Assembly (NCBI GenBank): GCA_013287095.1
Contig: JABDEJ010000029.1
Location: 1-25,800 of the forward strand
DNA from: Bacteroidota bacterium
GTDB lineage: Bacteria > Bacteroidota > Bacteroidia > CAILMK01
Direction of reading: 5' to 3'
DNA length: 25,800 nt
Every line of letters starts with the position of its first letter. Positions within the stretch are counted from its first letter, which is position 1. Below are positions 8,173 to 15,315 of the stretch, in pieces. The translations under genes and the position numbers were made by a program. Under the pieces are notes generated by a model. That model saw only the letters and a program-made list of their open reading frames with translations, did not search any database and had not been told where the DNA came from.

Positions 8173-8192
8173 CCCTCTCCTAAAGGAGAGGG
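8173..8192. repeat. Intergenic hairpin CCCTCTCC-TAAA-GGAGAGGG
   Basis: Perfect 8-bp stem with a TAAA loop, preceded by GCCTCACCCCGG. From general knowledge, sequences of this kind are abundant intergenic repeats in Bacteroidota. Diverged copies lie at 10124-10143 and 18710-18727. There is no U-run after it, so it is not a terminator. Confidence 0.55.
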
Positions 8193-8220
8193 AGTCCAAT
8201 GGATAATAGTTTATTTTCCG

Positions 8221-8228
8221 CATCTTTG
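8221..8228 (+). promoter_or_regulatory. Candidate -7 box of kdsA (CATCTTTG)
   Basis: CATCTTTG followed by CACC, one mismatch from TAnnTTTG, 18 nt before the kdsA ATG. The same TTTGC(A/G)CC context recurs before the reductase gene (20535) and fbp (18771). No clear TTTG was found 18 nt upstream, so the call rests on this box alone. Confidence 0.4.
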
Positions 8229-8246
8229 CACCTGAATTCATATTCC

Positions 8247-9080
8247 ATGCAAAAGAAAATCGTAAAAGTTGGGAACATTTCATGCGGCGCAGACCAGTTG
8301 TTCCTCATCTCTGGGCCCTGTGTTATAGAGGATGAAAGCATTATGATGCGTACGGCAGAGCATCTCAAAAAGGTAACCGAGAAACTCAATATCCCGCTTA
8401 TTTTCAAGTCTTCGTTTCAGAAAGATAACCGTAGTTCTGTAAAATACTATAACGGGCCTGGCATTGAAGAAGGGCTTAAAGTACTCCAAAAAATTAAAGA
8501 CCAGTTCGGATTTCCGCTTTTGTCTGACATTCATTATCCCGACCAGGTAAAAGCCGCAGCTGAAGTCCTGGACGTGATTCAAATACCGGCCTATCTCTGT
8601 ATGCAAACAGATTTGATGGTTACGGCAGCAAAATCGAATAAGGTCATTAATATTAAGCATGGTCAGTTCATTGCTCCTGAAAACATGATCAAACCCGTTC
8701 AGAAATGCCTCGATAATGGAAATGACCAGATCATCCTCACAGAACGAGGCTACACATTTGGATATAATGACCTTGTGGTTGATCCAAGGAGCTTTTATCA
8801 TTTAAACCAGACCGGCTACCCGGTTGTTTTTGACATTACCCACTCCATCAGGAAATACGGAATCCCAAGTGCTGACCCTAATGGAGGTGCCAGGGAGTTT
8901 TTGCCCGTATTGTCCAAAGCAGGTGTTGCTTCAGGGGTAGATGGTATTTTTATTGAAACACACCCTGATCCTTCCACAGCCTTATGCGATGCTGCAAGCC
9001 AGCTTTGCGTATTCGACCTAGAAGAGTTCCTGAAACCACTTCTTGAGATTCACGATATTGAAGTAAAATATAGAAAATAG
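8247..9080 (+). CDS. kdsA: 3-deoxy-8-phosphooctulonate (Kdo-8-P) synthase
   Basis: 277 residues from the ATG at 8247. The longer frame from 8199 would add 16 residues with no family match and would include the promoter box, so it was rejected. The enzyme condenses phosphoenolpyruvate with D-arabinose 5-phosphate to Kdo 8-phosphate for lipopolysaccharide inner core. Visible motifs: ISGPCVIED with Cys25, the metal-ligand cysteine of the metal-dependent KdsA class (E. coli KdsA has Asn there); KDNRSS, the loop that separates arabinose-5-P users from DAHP synthases; YNGPGIEEGL; KHGQFIAP; ERGYTFGYNDLVVDPRS; DITHS; and FIETHPDP. First gene of a likely operon; the next gene starts 8 nt after its stop. 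Confidence 0.96.
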   Translation: MQKKIVKVGNISCGADQLFLISGPCVIEDESIMMRTAEHLKKVTEKLNIPLIFKSSFQKDNRSSVKYYNGPGIEEGLKVLQKIKDQFGFPLLSDIHYPDQVKAAAEVLDVIQIPAYLCMQTDLMVTAAKSNKVINIKHGQFIAPENMIKPVQKCLDNGNDQIILTERGYTFGYNDLVVDPRSFYHLNQTGYPVVFDITHSIRKYGIPSADPNGGAREFLPVLSKAGVASGVDGIFIETHPDPSTALCDAASQLCVFDLEEFLKPLLEIHDIEVKYRK

Positions 9081-9088
9081 AAATACAC

Positions 9089-10114
9089 ATGGAATTATAC
9101 CTTGATTCAGTTGATATTAGAGAAATAGAAGAAGCGTTTAAACTCGGGTTTCTTGCAGGACTTACCACTACTCCTACTTTCATGCACCGTGAAGGGATTA
9201 CAGATATAGATGGAATGATCCTGAAACTTTCCAAAATGGTGCCTGTACTTCAGGTGGAAGCACTTGGCGAAACTGCAGAAAAAATCTATGAAGAAGCACA
9301 CCGTCTTGTAAAGCTGGGACTTAGTAAAAAGACGACTGTTTTCAAGATTCCTGTTTCCCTTGAAGGGGTTCGGGCTTGCAAAATGCTTATTAATGAAGAC
9401 TTTAAAGTTAATGTACATTTAATCTATACCCTTCAGCAAGCATACATGGCCATGGCTGCCGGTGCTACTTATGTATGTCCTCTGGTTGGGCGTTTACAGG
9501 ATCAGGGACATGATGCGCTGGCTCTTGTAGAACAATGTGTTGAAGCGGTAAACTATTATGGCTACAATACCAAGATCATGTTTTCATCGGTGAGGCATGC
9601 AGAACACGTGCGAAATGCGATCAATATTGGCGTTCACACCTGCACCATCCCATGGAAAGTAATGAAGCAACTGACCGAGAATAATTTCACCACTCTCGGA
9701 ACCCAGCAGTTTTTTGAGCATACACGCCTTATGACGGTAAATGTAAAAGATGTTATCAGCAAAAGCAATCCAATTGTGACCCGAAATGATACGGTTCTGG
9801 ATGCGATCGTTCAAATGACAGAATCAGGATTTGGAGCAGTGAGCGTTGTAGATGATCATAAAAACCTTATTGGCGTGTTTACAGATGGAGACCTCAGGAG
9901 GCATTTGAAAACGGATGGCAAAGAAATGTTATCCAAAAAAATATCTGAATTCAGTTTTAATGAACCTGCAACCATCAGCGGAGAAGCATTGCTTATTGAT
10001 GCCTCAGAGATATTTAAAAAACGAAAAATTGACAATATCGTTGTCGTTGAAAACCAGAAGCCGATTGGTATGTTAGATGTACAGGATCTCGTAAAACTAA
10101 ATGCTATAAACTAA
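9089..10114 (+). CDS. Transaldolase-family (FSA-like) aldolase fused to a KdsD-type CBS pair
   Basis: 341 residues. Residues 1-215 are a small transaldolase barrel of the fructose-6-phosphate aldolase type: MELYLDSVD with Asp6, FKIPVSLEG with Schiff-base Lys86, YVCPLVGRLQDQG with Arg135, and Ser167. Residues 220-341 are two CBS motifs including GVFTDGDLRRHL, a signature of the CBS pair of KdsD (arabinose-5-phosphate isomerase), where the pair follows a SIS domain instead. Several substrate-pocket positions differ from E. coli FSA as I recall it: Asn28 is Thr28 (TTTPT), Thr109 is His110, Tyr131 is Leu132, Ala129 is Cys130. The gene sits between kdsA and a kdsC-like gene, where kdsD is expected. 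Inference: it may supply D-arabinose 5-phosphate, perhaps by adding glycolaldehyde to glyceraldehyde 3-phosphate. An ordinary transaldolase regulated by the CBS pair is the main alternative. Confidence 0.9.
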   Translation: MELYLDSVDIREIEEAFKLGFLAGLTTTPTFMHREGITDIDGMILKLSKMVPVLQVEALGETAEKIYEEAHRLVKLGLSKKTTVFKIPVSLEGVRACKMLINEDFKVNVHLIYTLQQAYMAMAAGATYVCPLVGRLQDQGHDALALVEQCVEAVNYYGYNTKIMFSSVRHAEHVRNAINIGVHTCTIPWKVMKQLTENNFTTLGTQQFFEHTRLMTVNVKDVISKSNPIVTRNDTVLDAIVQMTESGFGAVSVVDDHKNLIGVFTDGDLRRHLKTDGKEMLSKKISEFSFNEPATISGEALLIDASEIFKKRKIDNIVVVENQKPIGMLDVQDLVKLNAIN

Positions 10115-10123
10115 TACGATTTA

Positions 10124-10143
10124 CCTTCTCTTTTAGGAGAAGG
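10124..10143. repeat. Intergenic hairpin CCTTCTC-TTTTAG-GAGAAGG
   Basis: Perfect 7-bp stem in the 57-nt gap between the transaldolase-CBS gene and the phosphatase gene. It resembles the hairpins at 8173 and 18710 (core TCTCC.AAAGGAGA). It has no U-run, so it could be an mRNA processing or stabilising hairpin in the operon or only a repeat relic. Confidence 0.45.
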
Positions 10144-10171
10144 ATTAAGGAAGAGGCAAATAAACTAATCT

Positions 10172-10855
10172 ATGACAGTCGAAAAAATATTTGAAGATGC
10201 CGGCGGGAATTTCCTGAATTCGTACCCTTGGTTTGTTACAAAAGCCTCACATGTCAAGGCATTTCTTTTTGACTGGGACGGCGTATTTAACACAGGTGCC
10301 AAAGGCGAAGGGCTTTCGAGTGGATTTACGGAATCTGACTCCATGGGATTGAACATGCTGAGGCTTTCTTATTGGATGACCAACAGCCAGATGCCTATTG
10401 TCGGGATCATTACCGGGCAAAATAATCAGTCCGCCATTCAACTTGCAAAAAGAGAACATTTCAAAGCCGTCTATTATGGTTTTCTAAATAAGAAAAAAGC
10501 CTTTGAACATTTTTTGGAAGAACATAAACTCGAAGCAAGCCAGGTGGCTTATGTTTTTGATGATATCCTGGATATAGCTATTGCAGATATATGCGGCCTT
10601 CGCATATTTGTAAATAACAACGGCAGCCCATTATTTGAAAATTTCATAAAAGAGAATAGCCTTGCAGACTATATCACTGCAAATAAGGGTAATAATAATG
10701 CCGTACGCGAGGCCTGCGAGCTGATTATTGGTGTTAATGGCAACTATAATGAAACCATCAAAGAACGCATCTCATTCAACCCCCTTTACGAGCAATATCT
10801 TGCTGAAAGGAACGGGATTATAACTGATTTCTTTAAAGAAGAGAATTTGATATAA
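10172..10855 (+). CDS. kdsC: KdsC-like HAD phosphatase (Kdo-8-P phosphatase)
   Basis: 227 residues of the C0-type HAD superfamily. Motif I is DWDGV (nucleophile Asp34, acid/base Asp36), motif II ITGQ (Thr81), motif III a Lys in NKKKAFE (107-109), motif IV DDILD (Asp130, Asp131, Asp134). The C-terminal NNAVREACELI segment (175-185) matches the GAVRE.C.LIL tail of KdsC, which removes the phosphate from Kdo 8-phosphate after KdsA. It is longer than usual KdsC (about 170-190), with about 25 extra residues at the start and 35 at the end. Third gene of the kdsA cluster, after a 57-nt gap holding a hairpin. A related nonulosonic or other sugar phosphatase is possible, but the neighbour kdsA favours Kdo. 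Confidence 0.75.
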   Translation: MTVEKIFEDAGGNFLNSYPWFVTKASHVKAFLFDWDGVFNTGAKGEGLSSGFTESDSMGLNMLRLSYWMTNSQMPIVGIITGQNNQSAIQLAKREHFKAVYYGFLNKKKAFEHFLEEHKLEASQVAYVFDDILDIAIADICGLRIFVNNNGSPLFENFIKENSLADYITANKGNNNAVREACELIIGVNGNYNETIKERISFNPLYEQYLAERNGIITDFFKEENLI

Positions 10856-10860
10856 ATAAG

Positions 10861-10888
10861 GCGTTAGGGGTTAGGCATTAGGCGTTAG
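10861..10888. repeat. Heptamer array, left inverted flank of the four-helix-bundle gene
   Basis: Units GCGTTAG, GGGTTAG, GCATTAG, GCGTTAG at an exact 7-nt period. The 19 nt TTAGGCATTAGGCGTTAGG (10871-10889) are the perfect reverse complement of 11274-11292 on the other side of the gene. Confidence 0.8.
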
Positions 10889-10908
10889 GAAGACATAAAT
10901 GCAGAGTG

Positions 10909-11292
10909 ATGGCAATTCAAAAGTTTAAGGATATTATAGCATGGCAAAAGGCTCAAGACCTTCCAACTGAAATTTATTTAATTTTTGGGTTGTCTAAAGA
11001 TTTTGGGTTTAAGGATCAAGTAACAAGAGCTGCCATTTCTATATCAAATAATATTGCTGAAGGCTTTGATAGAAGCAGTGATGCGGATTTTAGTCGCTTT
11101 CTCTATTTTGCTTTAGGCTCATGTAGCGAAGTTAGATAAATGCTTTATCTTGCAGAAAGATTAAATTATTTCACACCTGAAAAACGGGACAGCTTGATTA
11201 ATGGCACTAACGAAATCTCTAAAATCATTACTGGCCTAATTAAATCACTTTCAAGAAAGCCTAACGCCCAATCCCTAACGCCTAATGCCTAA
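10909..11292 (+). pseudogene. Four-helix-bundle (S23/IVS-encoded type) protein, interrupted by TAA
   Basis: The first 76 codons give MAIQKFKDIIAWQKAQDLPTE... with the family marks WQKA, QVTRAAISISNNIAEGF and FLYFALGS..EVR. A TAA at 11137-11139 interrupts it, but the same frame continues for 50 more codons (MLYLAERLNYFTPEKRDSL...IIKSLSRK-like third and fourth helices) to 11292. Relatives run through this point as EVR(S/Q).LY.A, so a Ser TCA or Gln CAA codon probably became TAA. Related proteins are encoded in intervening sequences of bacterial 23S rRNA. The last codons are made of the right-hand heptamer array, and the whole gene lies between inverted arrays, so it looks like a small insertion. 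A truncated two-helix product cannot be excluded. Confidence 0.75.
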
Positions 11293-11294
11293 TA
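11260..11294. repeat. Heptamer array, right inverted flank of the four-helix-bundle gene
   Basis: Units CCTAACG, CCCAATC, CCTAACG, CCTAATG, CCTAATA at an exact 7-nt period. It encodes the end of the broken four-helix-bundle frame and also holds the ATG (11285-11287) of the next gene. Confidence 0.8.
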
Positions 11295-11827
11295 TATCTG
11301 TTTTTTGCGGTTCCAGTTTCGGAGTTAACCCTGTTTACGTTGAATCAACAATTGCATTTGGGAAATTGATTGCAGAAAAAGGTTTGACCCTGGTTTATGG
11401 CGGTGGAAATACCGGGCTCATGGGCGTTTTGGCTGACACTGTGTTGGAAGCAGGAGGTGAAGTAATCGGTATTATCCCTAAAACTTTATTTGAAAGAGAA
11501 CGCGCACATCAGAGGCTTACAAAACTACACGTTGTTTATTCTATGCACGAGCGTAAAGCCATGATGGACAGATTGTCACAAGGGGTAGTAGCATTGCCGG
11601 GAGGCTTGGGTACTTTCGATGAAATCATTGAAATAATGACCTGGAATCAGTTAAAATTCATTAATAAACCAGCTGGCTTTCTTAATGTTTCTGGATATTT
11701 TGATCATATTCTTGCCCAGATAAATTTTGCCGCAGAAGAAGGCTTTGTTTCTAAAGACTTTATGGACAGAATCATTGTTGAAACCGATGGGGAAACTTTA
11801 TTGAATAAGTTGATGACGTTATCGTAA
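11285..11827 (+). CDS. LOG-family nucleotide 5'-monophosphate phosphoribohydrolase
   Basis: 180 residues, the usual length. It hydrolyses the N-glycosidic bond of nucleoside (cytokinin-type) 5'-monophosphates, giving free base and ribose 5-phosphate. Motifs: ISVFCGSS at the start of the Rossmann fold, GGGNTGLMG (39-47), the MHERKAMM segment (87-94) and the diagnostic PGGLGTFDE (105-113), with catalytic Arg/Glu. The start MPNISVFCGSS fits the family start well, yet its ATG lies in the heptamer array and overlaps the preceding broken gene by 8 nt. The physiological substrate in Bacteroidota is unclear. Confidence 0.92.
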   Translation: MPNISVFCGSSFGVNPVYVESTIAFGKLIAEKGLTLVYGGGNTGLMGVLADTVLEAGGEVIGIIPKTLFERERAHQRLTKLHVVYSMHERKAMMDRLSQGVVALPGGLGTFDEIIEIMTWNQLKFINKPAGFLNVSGYFDHILAQINFAAEEGFVSKDFMDRIIVETDGETLLNKLMTLS

Positions 11828-11869
11828 TTAACCCCTCTCCTATTTTTCATTTAACACAACAAGTGGACT

Positions 11870-12685
11870 ATGCAAACAGATACCGTAATCTCAACTGACG
11901 GCACAATAATAGAATACAATTTCACAGGCAATGGGCCAGGTATCCTTATCATTTCAGGGGGATCACGGGCAGCATGGCATTATTTTAAGCTCGCTGAATA
12001 TCTCTCAAATAAATTTACTGTTTATCTGATAAACCGAAGAGGACGTGGAAATAGTGGCCCGCAAGGCATTGGTTACAACGTCCAAAAAGAATGCGAAGAT
12101 GCAATAAGCATTATCAAAAAACATGATATCCCGTTTATCTTTGGACATAGTTTTGGCGGGGTGGTAGCGCTGAATGTGGCATTAAATTATCCCGTAAAGA
12201 AAGTTGCGGTTTTTGAACCTGCAGTGTCTGGCAACAATAGCCTGCCCACAAGTTGGCTACCCAAATTTGAAAAGCAGTTACGGGCACAAGACCATATCGG
12301 TGCTATGATAACCATGATAAAAGGGCTGCAAATGGCCTCTTTTCTAAAATACATTCCCAACACTTTGTTAAAAATGGTTTTTAGAAAGATGGCACCAAAG
12401 AACCCGACATGGGATGAAGATAAGCTATTGCTTCCCATGCTCGCCAATGAAGTAAAAGCGGGAATTGCAATAGACAATGATGCTTCCAGATACGGGTCAA
12501 TAAATTGTCTGGTGCTATTGCTTGGCGGCTCCAAAAGCCCTAAATTCTTGCTTGACGGATTGAGTAAATTGCATGAAATTATCCCATCATCATCTATCCA
12601 TATTATGAAGGGTCTAGGCCACAATACACCTGATGATATGGGGCCGGAATTGACAGCAGAGGACTTAAAGGGGTTTTTCAACTAA
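11870..12685 (+). CDS. Alpha/beta hydrolase
   Basis: 271 residues, cytoplasmic (no signal peptide). The nucleophile elbow is GHSFGG with Ser94; the oxyanion region is IISGGSRAAWHY (28-39), then NRRGRGNSG (55-63) as in the RGRGxS loop of esterase/epoxide-hydrolase-like members; the catalytic His is probably His251 in GLGHN. The acid is likely in the segment around 225-235, but cannot be fixed by eye. Substrate unknown: esterase, thioesterase or carbon-carbon hydrolase are possible. It follows the LOG gene by 42 nt in the same direction and may be cotranscribed. Confidence 0.85.
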   Translation: MQTDTVISTDGTIIEYNFTGNGPGILIISGGSRAAWHYFKLAEYLSNKFTVYLINRRGRGNSGPQGIGYNVQKECEDAISIIKKHDIPFIFGHSFGGVVALNVALNYPVKKVAVFEPAVSGNNSLPTSWLPKFEKQLRAQDHIGAMITMIKGLQMASFLKYIPNTLLKMVFRKMAPKNPTWDEDKLLLPMLANEVKAGIAIDNDASRYGSINCLVLLLGGSKSPKFLLDGLSKLHEIIPSSSIHIMKGLGHNTPDDMGPELTAEDLKGFFN

Positions 12686-12789
12686 GCGCCATTCCGCTTG
12701 AAACAAAAAAGTTGTAATTTCGTTAAATCCTTCTAAAATATTAACCGGCCTATTTCGTCCTAATATTGAACCATAAAAAACAATCCTGA

Positions 12790-14379
12790 ATGTCCATAAA
12801 GCATCTTTCACGAAAGGAAATTATTTTTATCATGCTCGGCGTGATGCTCGGCGTATTGCTCTCTGCCCTCGATTCATCTGTGGTTGGTACGGCTATGCCG
12901 AAAATTATTGCAGACCTGCATGGCATGTCAGAATACAGCTGGCCATTTACTGCCTATATGCTTTGCTCCACCATTATTATTCCAATTTCCGGGAAAATGG
13001 CAGACAGTTATGGGCGTAAACTGGTTTACCTTTCCGGGATTGCCATATTTCTGCTCACCTCCGCTTTATGCGGACTTTCACAGAACATGATACAGCTCAT
13101 CATGTTTCGTGGCGCGCAGGGCTTGGGTGGAGGGATCATCATGTCTAGCGCATTTGCTGTTGTAGGAGAAATTTTCACACCCCGTGAAAGAGGAAAATAC
13201 ATGGGCTTTGTAACATCGATGTTTGGCTTGTCAAGTCTGATCGGCCCTTCAATTGGCGGACTTATCACAGATGCTTTCGGATGGCGCTGGATATTTTATG
13301 TGAATATCCCATTGGGAATTATTGCTTTTATCACTGTCTTTTTAGCTCTGCCTTCCGCAGGTGAAGATCTGGAGAAAAAACAAATTGACTACCAGGGCCT
13401 TCTCATGTTTATTCTTGGCATCGTGCCATTCCTGCTCGCCTTTACATGGGCCGGCAATCAATATGAATGGGCTTCACCGCAGATAATAGGCATGTTTATC
13501 TTTGCGATGATAGCATTTGTCATTTTCTATTTTATTGAAAAGAAAGCAGATAATCCAATTATCCCGCTTAGTTTGTTCAGAAACAAAATATTCAATATAT
13601 CCATCGGTGCACTTTTTATGGGAAGTGTCACCATGTTCGGTATTATCATTTTCTTGCCACTGTTTGTGCAAACGGTTATGGGCAAAAGCGCCAGCGGTTC
13701 CGGTGAAATTGTGACTCCATTAATGCTTGCATTTGTGTTTAGCTCAATCATAGCAGGAAGAATTATTTCCGCAACAGGCAAGTATAAAATCCTGGCCATA
13801 TCAGGATTTACATTTGTGATAGGGGGAGCCATTCTTTTCTTTATGATGAAGCCTGATATTTCAGATGCCCACCTTATTTTCAATATGTTGATTCTCGGAG
13901 TCGGGCTTGGTTCTACCATGCCTACCTTTAACATTGCAATTCAAAATTCTTTCCCGCAAAGCATGACAGGTGTGGTCACTGGGGGGGTTCAGTTTTTCAG
14001 GAATATGGGCTCAACCATAGGTGCAGCAATCATGGGTTCCGTTATGATGGCCAGGATGAGTTATCATTATACCCAGACCGTACAAACAATGGCAACACTG
14101 ACACATGGCCAGGTGCCGGCGCAGGTAGCCACGCTAATGAAAAGCCCAATGGCGCTCAAAGACCCGCATAATCTAATGCAAATGAAACAGATGATGGCGG
14201 GTACACCCGGTATGTTTGAAAAAGTAATGGGGCTGATTCACAGCGTACTTATAGATTCCTTGCACGATGTGTTCTTTATTTCCATATTGTCTTCGGGGCT
14301 GGCCCTGCTCTGCGCAATTCTCTTAAAGGAAATTCCGCTTAGAGGCGGCAGAGAGAAAGAAATTGCGGTGATTGACTAA
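12790..14379 (+). CDS. MFS drug:H+ antiporter, DHA2 (EmrB/QacA) family, 14 helices
   Basis: 529 residues, inner membrane. Motif LLSALDSSVVGTAMPKI in helix 1 is the DHA2 motif D1 (LDxTIVNVALP type). The loop after helix 2 reads GKMADSYGRKLVY, MFS motif A; helix 5 has the antiporter motif (GFVTSMFGLSSLIGPSIGG, 140-158); about 14 hydrophobic segments can be counted. A Met- and Gln-rich loop of about 60 residues (about 420-480) lies before the last helix, as in other EmrB relatives. Likely exports hydrophobic toxic compounds; no outer-membrane or adaptor partner (EmrA, TolC) lies beside it. Convergent with the pseudogene at 14393. Confidence 0.9.
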   Translation: MSIKHLSRKEIIFIMLGVMLGVLLSALDSSVVGTAMPKIIADLHGMSEYSWPFTAYMLCSTIIIPISGKMADSYGRKLVYLSGIAIFLLTSALCGLSQNMIQLIMFRGAQGLGGGIIMSSAFAVVGEIFTPRERGKYMGFVTSMFGLSSLIGPSIGGLITDAFGWRWIFYVNIPLGIIAFITVFLALPSAGEDLEKKQIDYQGLLMFILGIVPFLLAFTWAGNQYEWASPQIIGMFIFAMIAFVIFYFIEKKADNPIIPLSLFRNKIFNISIGALFMGSVTMFGIIIFLPLFVQTVMGKSASGSGEIVTPLMLAFVFSSIIAGRIISATGKYKILAISGFTFVIGGAILFFMMKPDISDAHLIFNMLILGVGLGSTMPTFNIAIQNSFPQSMTGVVTGGVQFFRNMGSTIGAAIMGSVMMARMSYHYTQTVQTMATLTHGQVPAQVATLMKSPMALKDPHNLMQMKQMMAGTPGMFEKVMGLIHSVLIDSLHDVFFISILSSGLALLCAILLKEIPLRGGREKEIAVID

Positions 14380-14392
14380 TAAACCCTTACTC

Positions 14393-14779
14393 TTATATTT
14401 CAATCGTTTTCAGCCATTCAATAGCCTTCTCTTTGCCCGAGAATATCTTAAAAGGTTTCCTGGTCTTATTGAAGTTGAGAAAGAAATTCAAAATGATTTT
14501 TGTTATTATTGATGGCGCAATTGCGGCGGCAGTTTCAGCGAGGTACAAAGCTTCTTCGGAGGCTTAATAATCTCTCTCTTCCTTCGAAACGGATCTTACA
14601 TTGGTTGCGTCCGACAATATTTTGCTTGGCTGATTGTTTGTTAGCCTTAACCTGCTTGCAACACTCATTTTAGCAATATTAAGGTAAACTACAGGTTTCT
14701 TATAATAGCAACAAAAGATTCCTTCTTCTTCCCAAAAGACAAACCATTCATTCTCCTCTAGTATTTTTAGGGCCGGCAA
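14393..14779 (-). pseudogene. Broken tandem copy of the STAS-like gene at 14865-15248
   Basis: Residues from 14779 to 14567 (LKILEENEWFVFWEEEGIFCCYYKKPVV...IAKMSVASRLR) match the neighbour closely, then TAA at 14564-14566 interrupts. The same frame continues (ASEEALYLAETAAAIAPSIITKIILNFFLNF...FKIFSGKEKAIEWLKTIEI) to a stop at 14393, again matching the neighbour; the neighbour has Ser (TCA type) where this has TAA. The position of the neighbour's ATG is CTA here, leaving only a TTG at 14779 as start. One nonsense change and a lost start make it a pseudogene; a sequencing or assembly error is possible for the TAA. Confidence 0.8.
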
Positions 14780-14864
14780 AGCAAGGCAAAGCTAAGAAAT
14801 GATAATGAGCTAATATTGAATCCTATATTTTAAATCACCGGGGATGAGGATATTCTATTGATAA

Positions 14865-15248
14865 CTATTTTTCAGTTTCTGTCATTTTCAGCCATTCAAA
14901 AGCCTTTTCTTTGCTTGTGAATATCTGAAAAGGAATTTTAGGTTTATTGAAACTCAGAAAAAAGTTAGCAATGAGCTTGGTTATCCTTGAAGGTGCCAAA
15001 ACGGCGCAGGCTTGAGCCATGTATATTGATTCATCTGACGCAGAATATTCTCTTGCAGCCTGGGAAACATATCTGAGGTTCTTGATATCCAAAAACAATT
15101 TACAAGGATGGCTTTTGGAGTGTCTCAGTCTTGCTGCCACACTCATTTTTGCCATTTCAAGGTCAACGGTGGGTTTTTTATAGCGACTGCAATAAATTCC
15201 ATCTTCTTCCCACAAGACAAACCAATCGTTTTCCTCAAGTATTTTCAT
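14865..15248 (-). CDS. Conserved hypothetical protein, STAS/SpoIIAA-like (DUF7793-like)
   Basis: 127 residues from the ATG at 15248 (a TTG at 15272 is possible but less likely; the duplicate copy aligns from MKILEEN). Soluble, mixed alpha/beta pattern: three strands (WFVLWEEDGIYCSRYKKPTVDLEMA), an amphipathic helix, a strand LFLDIKNLRYVS, helix, strand, and a final helix SKEKAFEWLKM. The order and the end .F.IFTSKEKAFEWL resemble SpoIIAA-like STAS proteins of Bacteroidota, but the assignment is by pattern only. No enzyme motif. It follows dgt in the same direction and has a decayed copy downstream. Confidence 0.6.
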   Translation of the reverse strand: MKILEENDWFVLWEEDGIYCSRYKKPTVDLEMAKMSVAARLRHSKSHPCKLFLDIKNLRYVSQAAREYSASDESIYMAQACAVLAPSRITKLIANFFLSFNKPKIPFQIFTSKEKAFEWLKMTETEK

Positions 15249-15315
15249 AAGATAATCGCAACCCCATAACAAAGTTAGTGAATGTTATTCGTTTTCATAC
15301 CAATCTTTCAAATTA

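Noticed and set aside
8199..8246. N-terminal extension of kdsA
   Set aside because: It would translate the candidate promoter box at 8221; KdsA homologues begin near MQKKIVKVGN.
8280..8801. Long antisense ORF (173 codons) in kdsA
   Set aside because: kdsA on the plus strand has all family motifs; the antisense protein has no recognisable pattern.
10906..11139. Intact 77-residue four-helix-bundle gene
   Set aside because: The frame continues after the TAA with the missing helices of the family, so it is a broken longer gene.
10861..11294. CRISPR array
   Set aside because: The repeats are 7-nt tandem units without spacers, and no cas gene is present.
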